Shown here piece by piece: positions 59,222 to 64,000 of a stretch of DNA of 64,000 nucleotides. Where the stretch lies: assembly GCA_002427745.1 (NCBI GenBank), contig DIYF01000014.1, forward strand, positions 66,639-130,638, written 5' to 3'. Each line of letters begins with the position of its first letter. Positions within the stretch are counted from its first letter, which is position 1. The DNA is from Roseivirga sp. UBA6061. Lineage in GTDB: Bacteria > Bacteroidota > Bacteroidia > Cytophagales > Cyclobacteriaceae. Below the pieces are notes generated by a model, which saw nothing but the letters and a program-made list of their open reading frames with translations, searched no databases and was not told the DNA's origin. Made by a program: the position numbers and the translations under genes.

Positions 59222-60267
59222 AAGAATTAAAAAAACAGTTTGGCGGCAAGCCAACAGAAGAACTGATTGAGCGCTACAGTCAATCGCCCAACTGGCGGGA
59301 AGGTAAGTTTATGAACCTGGAAGAAACCACCATGGAATTTCATTGGGGGGAGCTTCCGAAATTTTTGTACACCCAGTTTTTTGAGAGCAAGGGCAGAGAG
59401 CCACAGCAGCCATTGCCCGTTGAAGCTTTTGACAAAGAGGCCTTTCTGGCTGAAGCAGAAGAAACCCGTTTTATCTGGTATGGTCACTCGGTCTTGCTGA
59501 TGAGAATGGCCGGTAAAACTATCCTCATAGACCCGATGCTGGGCCCCAATGCATCTCCCATCGCCCCTTTTAAAACCAAAAGGTTTTCCGAAAACACGCT
59601 CGATATCATAGATGAATTGCCCCCGATTGATCTGCTGCTGCTCACCCATGATCACTATGACCACCTGGACCTGGACAGCTTCGAAAAACTCATTCCCAAG
59701 GTAGGCCAGTACTACGTAGCCCTGGGCTGTGCCCGTCATCTTACCAAATGGGGAGTAGAAGAGCATAAGATACAGGAGTTTGACTGGTGGGATGATGCGC
59801 ATTTTGAAGGGATTGATATCACATTTACTCCCACACGCCATTTTTCTGGAAGGGGCCTGAAAGACAGAGCCAAATCGCTATGGGGTGGCTGGGTATTTAA
59901 AACCGATCAGGAGTCTGTTTACTTCAGTGGTGACGGAGGTTATGGAGAGCATTTTAAAGAAGTAGGACAAAGGCTCGGCCCTTTTGATTTTGGTATTATG
60001 GAATGTGGTCAGTACAACAAGAATTGGCATCAGATTCATATGTATCCTGAAGAAAGTGTGCAGGCGGCCATAGATGCAGGGGCCAGGAAGATCATGGCAG
60101 TGCACTGGGCAGGATTTTCCCTGGCACAGCACAGCTGGAAAGAACCGATCGAACGGTTTACCCGGGCTGCGGCAGAACTCGGGGTTGAAGCACTGTCGCC
60201 TGCCATGGGGCAGCTGTTTAAGTATACCGATACTGAAAAGAGCAGGTGGTGGAACGGGCTGGAGTAA
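59218..60267 (+). CDS. MBL-fold hydrolase, NAPE-PLD-like
   Basis: The 349-residue metallo-beta-lactamase-fold protein has WYGHSVLLMRMAGKTILIDPML, the metal motif LTHDHYDHLD (HxHxDH), a later His in PTRHFSGRGLKDR, VYFSGDGGYGEHF (bridging Asp) and VHWAGFSLAQHSW. The RHFSGRGL and W-rich parts match the N-acyl-phosphatidylethanolamine phospholipase D-like group, so a lipid phosphodiester or lactone substrate is possible. It has no signal peptide. Confidence 0.92.
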   Translation: MKELKKQFGGKPTEELIERYSQSPNWREGKFMNLEETTMEFHWGELPKFLYTQFFESKGREPQQPLPVEAFDKEAFLAEAEETRFIWYGHSVLLMRMAGKTILIDPMLGPNASPIAPFKTKRFSENTLDIIDELPPIDLLLLTHDHYDHLDLDSFEKLIPKVGQYYVALGCARHLTKWGVEEHKIQEFDWWDDAHFEGIDITFTPTRHFSGRGLKDRAKSLWGGWVFKTDQESVYFSGDGGYGEHFKEVGQRLGPFDFGIMECGQYNKNWHQIHMYPEESVQAAIDAGARKIMAVHWAGFSLAQHSWKEPIERFTRAAAELGVEALSPAMGQLFKYTDTEKSRWWNGLE

Positions 60268-60288
60268 GCGGTATACTCAATGGAACAA

Positions 60289-60307
60289 TGTCTGACATTT
60301 TCAGACA
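60289..60307. repeat. Inverted repeat between the MBL-fold and AraC genes
   Basis: TGTCTGA (60289-60295) and TCAGACA (60301-60307) are exact complements around CATTT. No T run follows, so it is more likely a protein-binding site near the araC promoter than a terminator. Confidence 0.35.
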
Positions 60308-60342
60308 AGTTCTGATGCAACATAAGTTGATAAATTGAATTC

Positions 60343-61182
60343 ATGGATACCCCTCAGATCAAATACATTCATTCAGGAGAACTAACCGTGGCGGCTACTT
60401 ATGAGACTGCCGATCAGGATGAAGTGAGTGCTTCTTTTCCTATGACGGTGCTGATTTATGTGGCAAGAGGCAATAAGCACTACCGCCATAATGGTGAGGA
60501 AGAGGTATTTACGGAAGGCTCGTATATGTTGATCAGGAAGTTTACGGACGGAACCTTATTCAAGTCTCCCGGTAAATCGGGGCAGCGTTCCAAGTCCTAT
60601 GCCTTTGCCCTTACCGATGAATATGTGAGGCGTATTATAGATCAGTTCCATATTCCCCAGAACCTGCCTCCGGTAAAGAAGCGGGTCATGAAGCTTGAGA
60701 AGAACGATTTGCTTGAAAAGCTTATGGTCTTTATCCAGGAAAACATAGATGCCGGAACAGATATTGACAAGGACACCCTGAATGAAAAAACCAGGGAGGC
60801 CCTGTCTGGTATTATTCAGGCCGAGCCGGCCCTGGCCGCTGTGTTCAGAGAGTATACACGGGCTCAGCGTACTGACCTCACGGCCTTTATGAACCAGAGC
60901 TTTTTATTAAGAATACCACTCAAGGCCCTGGCGCTGCAGTCGGGGAGGAGCCTCTCTACTTTTAACAGGGATTTCAAGATGATTTTTGGTGAAACACCAC
61001 ACCGCTGGATTATGGGTAAGCGATTGTCGCTGGCCAGAGATCTGATGGCCAAAATGCGGCTGAGTCCCTCAGAGGTATATATCCAGGCAGGATTTGAAGA
61101 CCTGGCTCATTTCAGCAGGTCTTTTAAGAAACAGTTTGGTCTGCCTCCTTCTACGTTTTATGCTATGGAGCATAAACAATAG
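60343..61182 (+). CDS. AraC-family transcriptional regulator
   Basis: The 279-residue protein has an N-terminal cupin-like sensor part (about 1-100: VLIYVARGNKHYRHNGEEEVFTEGSYMLI) and a C-terminal AraC double helix-turn-helix (about 190-275: IPLKALALQSGRSLSTFNRDFKMIFGETPHRWIMGKRLSLARDLM, VYIQAGFEDLAHFSRSFKKQFGLPPSTF). It lies 75 bases after the MBL-fold gene. It may control that set or the redox operon that follows. Confidence 0.94.
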   Translation: MDTPQIKYIHSGELTVAATYETADQDEVSASFPMTVLIYVARGNKHYRHNGEEEVFTEGSYMLIRKFTDGTLFKSPGKSGQRSKSYAFALTDEYVRRIIDQFHIPQNLPPVKKRVMKLEKNDLLEKLMVFIQENIDAGTDIDKDTLNEKTREALSGIIQAEPALAAVFREYTRAQRTDLTAFMNQSFLLRIPLKALALQSGRSLSTFNRDFKMIFGETPHRWIMGKRLSLARDLMAKMRLSPSEVYIQAGFEDLAHFSRSFKKQFGLPPSTFYAMEHKQ

Positions 61183-61295
61183 CCCGTTATCAGTTGATTT
61201 TGTACAACCATAGTAGGCAGGCAGATTGGCTTTTTTAGTCAAGTGAAGAAGTACCCGTTTCATTAAATTAGGTAAACATCTTACCCAATCAGGAT

Positions 61296-61904
61296 ATGAG
61301 ACTTAAGACACCTTTGATCTTTAGTGCTGTCAGTTTTTTGCTACTCGTTATAGTATATAGCTCTGATGGCAGCGAAAAGACAGGCCCGGACGAAACCTAT
61401 ATTCAACCCCCTCAGGTAGACAGTGCTTTTGAGAGGGTCATGTCTGTAGTGACCCACCAGCGCTGTATGAACTGTCACCCCACCGATGACTTTCCCAGGC
61501 AGAGTGAAGACAGCCATATTCATCGTTTTGGTGTGCAGCGCGGCCCGGAAAATCATGGTCTGGCAGCCTTGCAGTGTGGCAGTTGCCACCAGGAGGCAAA
61601 TAATCTCTCTTCAGGCGTACCGGGCGCTCCACACTGGGGGCTGGCTCCCAGGAGCATGGGCTGGCAGGGACTCGATAAGTTTGAAATTGCCACTGCTATG
61701 CTGGACCGTACAAAAAATGGTAACCGGTCATTGGCAGAGGTCGAACATCACCTGACTGAAGACCCCCTGGTATTGTGGGTTTTTGAGCCGGGCGTCAATA
61801 ATGAAGGTATGGAAAGAGAGAAGCCTCCCCTGAGCAAGGATGAGTGGGTATCGGCTGTAAAAGAATGGATCGCTTCAGGAGCGGAAATACCGGTTAAAGA
61901 ATAA
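61296..61904 (+). CDS. Di-haem cytochrome subunit of an isoquinoline 1-oxidoreductase-like enzyme
   Basis: The 202-residue exported protein has an N-terminal hydrophobic signal ([16 protein letters not shown]) and two haem c sites, CMNCH (57-61) and CGSCH (94-98). [12 protein letters not shown] and [21 protein letters not shown] follow. Such proteins are labelled isoquinoline 1-oxidoreductase subunit and pass electrons from the molybdenum enzyme. It lies 7 bases before the iron-sulfur subunit gene in one operon. Confidence 0.85.
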   Translation: MRLKTPLIFSAVSFLLLVIVYSSDGSEKTGPDETYIQPPQVDSAFERVMSVVTHQRCMNCHPTDDFPRQSEDSHIHRFGVQRGPENHGLAALQCGSCHQEANNLSSGVPGAPHWGLAPRSMGWQGLDKFEIATAMLDRTKNGNRSLAEVEHHLTEDPLVLWVFEPGVNNEGMEREKPPLSKDEWVSAVKEWIASGAEIPVKE

Positions 61905-61911
61905 GTTACTT

Positions 61912-62379
61912 ATGAAGATATCATTTGAAATCAATGGAGAATCTACCAGCGTGGATGTTGACGGGAATACCCCGCTCTTATGGGTAGTCAGGGATACCTT
62001 GGGCCTGAAGGGTACCAAGTTTGGTTGCGGAAAAGCAGCTTGTGGTGCCTGTACTTTACATGTAGATGGCGTGGCAGTACGTTCCTGCTCATATGCAGTA
62101 CGTTTTGCCCATGGAAAAAGCGTGACCACCATTGAGGGCTTGTCTCAGGGAAATGAGCTACACCCGGTACAACAGGCCTGGACGGAGGAGATTGTGCCCC
62201 AGTGCGGTTATTGTCAGCCCGGCTTTATGATGGCCACAGCTGCCTTAATCGATCGTATTCCAAATCCGACTGATGAGGACATCGACAATAATATTGTCAA
62301 CGTTTGCCGCTGTGCTACCTACTACCGCATGCGCAAGGCGATACACAGAGCAGCCGAAATCAATAGCCAAAAGTCTTAA
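61912..62379 (+). CDS. (2Fe-2S) small subunit of a xanthine-dehydrogenase-family enzyme (IorA-like)
   Basis: The 155-residue protein binds two 2Fe-2S clusters: plant-type C39, C44, C47 and C59 in [17 protein letters not shown]...SC, and helical C98, C101, C132 and C134 in [11 protein letters not shown] and [14 protein letters not shown]. All eight cysteines are present. It has no signal peptide, so it should be exported folded with its Tat-bearing partner. It lies 3 bases before the large-subunit ATG. Confidence 0.95.
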   Translation: MKISFEINGESTSVDVDGNTPLLWVVRDTLGLKGTKFGCGKAACGACTLHVDGVAVRSCSYAVRFAHGKSVTTIEGLSQGNELHPVQQAWTEEIVPQCGYCQPGFMMATAALIDRIPNPTDEDIDNNIVNVCRCATYYRMRKAIHRAAEINSQKS

Positions 62380-62382
62380 GCC

Positions 62383-64000
62383 ATGACCGAGAAAGAAACA
62401 AACAAGAAAAAGGGCTGGTCGCGAAGGAAGTTTCTGACCAGATCTGCAATAGGAGTAGGTGTCGTAGTGGGGACGGGCTATTTTACAAGAAGCATCTGGC
62501 GCAGGTATCTGGCAGGCATTGCGAATACACTGGAAACGCCCTATCAGGGTACGACCTCTTCACCTGGTCTGTGGTTTGAAATTACCGTGAACAATCAGGT
62601 GATCCTGCACTCACCCAAGGTGGAGATGGGGCAGGGCACTTTTACCGGGCTGGCACAGATAGCGGCTGATGAACTGGATGTAAATGTATCTCAGGTGCAG
62701 GTGGTGCATGCCGAAACCCTGTCTGGTAACGTAGATACCTTTGCTACCGGGGGGAGTACTTCTATTTCCAGTCTGTGGACACCTCTCAGAGAGATTGCAG
62801 CTACCATGCGGGAGATGGTGAAGAATGAGGCTGCCAAACAAATGGGGGTGAGCAGTAGGGATATAAAAACCGGAAATGGGATCGTCACCGATGGTAAAGA
62901 CTCTTTCACATATGGTGAGATTGTGGCAAAGGTGGCTGAATGGGAAGAAGTTGATACCCCGGCCCTGAAAGATATAAGCGAATATAAATTTGTAGGTAAG
63001 CCGGTTCCCAGGGTAGACCTGGAGGCTAAGGTAAAGGGCGATCCGATCTTTGGTATGGATGCTGAAATGCCCGGGATGCTATACGGAGCGGTATTGCGCC
63101 CTTCAATGATCGATGCAAAACTGGTGAGTGCCGATACCTCTGTTGCTGAGGGAATGCCCGGAGTGGTGAAAGTGGTGAAGGAGGAAGATTTTGTGGGGGT
63201 GATAGCCAGCTCCTATTATGAGGCAGAATCGGCCAAGAATACTATCAGAGCAGATTGGTCAGCTAACAAGACCTGGCAGTACCAGGATATTGTTGATATG
63301 ATCAAAGTAGGAGAGGGAGACCCCCAGACCATCCAGAAATCGGGTAGTACGGGTGATTTGGAAAAAACCGAAGGGGTGATTTCCGCAGAATACTCCAGTC
63401 CGGTGGGGGCTCATGCCCAGATCGAGCCGAATGGAGCAGTAGCTTCTGTGGAGGGAGATAAAGCTACCATTATCATGTCTACCCAGGTGATCGAACTCAC
63501 CAGAAAAGAGGTGGCGAAACGACTGGGCTTTGATAAAGGGCAGGTTAACATCAGGCCTACTTATCTGGGGGGAGGTTTCGGCAGAAGGCTCCATACACCC
63601 AATGCGGTGCAGGCGGCTGTCATGTCAAAGGCCGTGGGTAAACCGGTGAAGAGTTTCTTTAGCCGACAGGAAGAATTTCAGAACGATACCTTTCGTCCGC
63701 CCACACATCATATGCTCAGAGCCAGTCTTTCTGAAGACGGGTTGATTGAAGCAATGCAGCATGATCTTTCAAGCGGTGATGTAGCCCTGGGCTCTCCTAT
63801 GCTCCCGGCTATTCTGGGGCAGATCTTTGGTTCAGATATAGGTGCCTGGAGAGGGGGAATGATTCAGTACTCAGGGATTCCGAACTATAAAGCCGTTTCC
63901 TGGCGGGTGAAGCTGCCCTTTGCCACCAGCTGGTGGAGAAGTCTGGGTTTACTGGCCAACACTTTCGCCATAGAAAGCTTTATGGACGAACTGGCGATTA
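62383..64000 (+). CDS. Molybdopterin-binding large subunit (IorB-like), 3' end outside window
   Basis: The frame is open from ATG 62383 to the end of the window (539 codons), so the gene is incomplete. A Tat signal is clear: WSRRKFLTRSAIGVGVVVGT. Molybdenum-cofactor motifs include VEMGQGTFTGLAQIAADEL and TYLGGGFGRRLHTP, with the family's APHAQ-like VGAHAQIEPNGA. It belongs to the membrane-associated aldehyde/isoquinoline oxidoreductase group that uses molybdenum cofactor, two 2Fe-2S clusters and a cytochrome acceptor. The substrate cannot be told; N-heterocycles or aldehydes are typical. Confidence 0.92.
   Translation, partial: MTEKETNKKKGWSRRKFLTRSAIGVGVVVGTGYFTRSIWRRYLAGIANTLETPYQGTTSSPGLWFEITVNNQVILHSPKVEMGQGTFTGLAQIAADELDVNVSQVQVVHAETLSGNVDTFATGGSTSISSLWTPLREIAATMREMVKNEAAKQMGVSSRDIKTGNGIVTDGKDSFTYGEIVAKVAEWEEVDTPALKDISEYKFVGKPVPRVDLEAKVKGDPIFGMDAEMPGMLYGAVLRPSMIDAKLVSADTSVAEGMPGVVKVVKEEDFVGVIASSYYEAESAKNTIRADWSANKTWQYQDIVDMIKVGEGDPQTIQKSGSTGDLEKTEGVISAEYSSPVGAHAQIEPNGAVASVEGDKATIIMSTQVIELTRKEVAKRLGFDKGQVNIRPTYLGGGFGRRLHTPNAVQAAVMSKAVGKPVKSFFSRQEEFQNDTFRPPTHHMLRASLSEDGLIEAMQHDLSSGDVALGSPMLPAILGQIFGSDIGAWRGGMIQYSGIPNYKAVSWRVKLPFATSWWRSLGLLANTFAIESFMDELAI

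Noticed and set aside
58568..59254. Long open frame antisense to the NAD(P)-binding gene (228 codons)
   Set aside because: It shadows a well-supported gene and crosses the coupled start of the MBL-fold gene.
1..64000. CRISPR arrays, tRNA or rRNA genes, insertion sequences, prophage or integrative elements
   Set aside because: No repeat-spacer pattern, tRNA-like cloverleaf, transposase, integrase or phage gene was recognised in reading the window.

Overview
The window reads as a contiguous piece of a chromosome from a Bacteroidota bacterium, most likely a pigmented, gliding-type member of the Cytophagales. Supporting signs are type IX secretion (T9SS) sorting domains of both type A and gliding-motility type B, an ECF sigma/FecR pair, a carboxypeptidase-regulatory-domain TonB receptor, the MurF-Alr fusion, a Rho factor with a long basic/acidic insert, several TAnnTTTG-type promoter elements, and a CrtW/CrtZ/CruF carotenoid set. 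Gene density is high, no gap reaches 300 bases, and I found no tRNA, rRNA, CRISPR array, insertion sequence or prophage.

Layout. 1-4.7 kb: end of an AsmA-like gene, a small orphan, a VOC protein, purE-purK and a membrane-anchored MutS paralogue. 4.9-8.1 kb: ECF sigma, FecR anti-sigma and an STN/CarboxypepD protein that lacks a receptor barrel. 8.1-10.5 kb: feoAB iron(II) uptake behind an inverted repeat. 10.5-15.4 kb: an HTTM (VKGC-like) membrane protein, a 53-residue protein ending LGCGG, murF-alr and csaA. 15.4-22.2 kb: TonB receptor, an isolated hisA with an altered catalytic position, and an OmpR-type two-component system facing a T9SS cargo gene across four phased direct repeats. 22.3-29.1 kb: lysA, cytochrome c, a lipoprotein, and a LytTR regulator divergent from a six-PAS histidine kinase. 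29.1-35.0 kb: an apparent outer-membrane operon with a 1227-residue metallophosphoesterase/kinase-like/beta-barrel fusion. 35.3-42.3 kb: HD-PycTM protein, ppk1, MacB/FtsX-type ABC transporter genes and a small conserved protein. 42.4-50.0 kb: FKBP lipoprotein and a two-operon carotenoid locus. 50-56.9 kb: DUF4286, GNAT, a lectin-bearing T9SS surface protein, serS and rho. 57-64 kb: a TetR/SDR/NAD-binding/MBL/AraC accessory cluster and an isoquinoline 1-oxidoreductase-like molybdenum enzyme operon that runs off the end.

How the parts work together. The carotenoid locus is the most coherent system: cruF-crtZ-merR form one operon, and an ECF sigma-crtI-crtB-ispH-crtW form the next, separated by 252 bases carrying five TTAAACA elements. 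Two of these sit on the predicted promoter. The MerR protein keeps the W-x9-EH signature of B12-dependent photoreceptors (CarH/LitR type), so light-controlled pigment synthesis is the likely logic. The best candidates for something undescribed are the phosphoesterase/kinase-like/barrel protein with its operon partners, the stand-alone HD-PycTM protein, and the sigma/FecR/STN module without a receptor.
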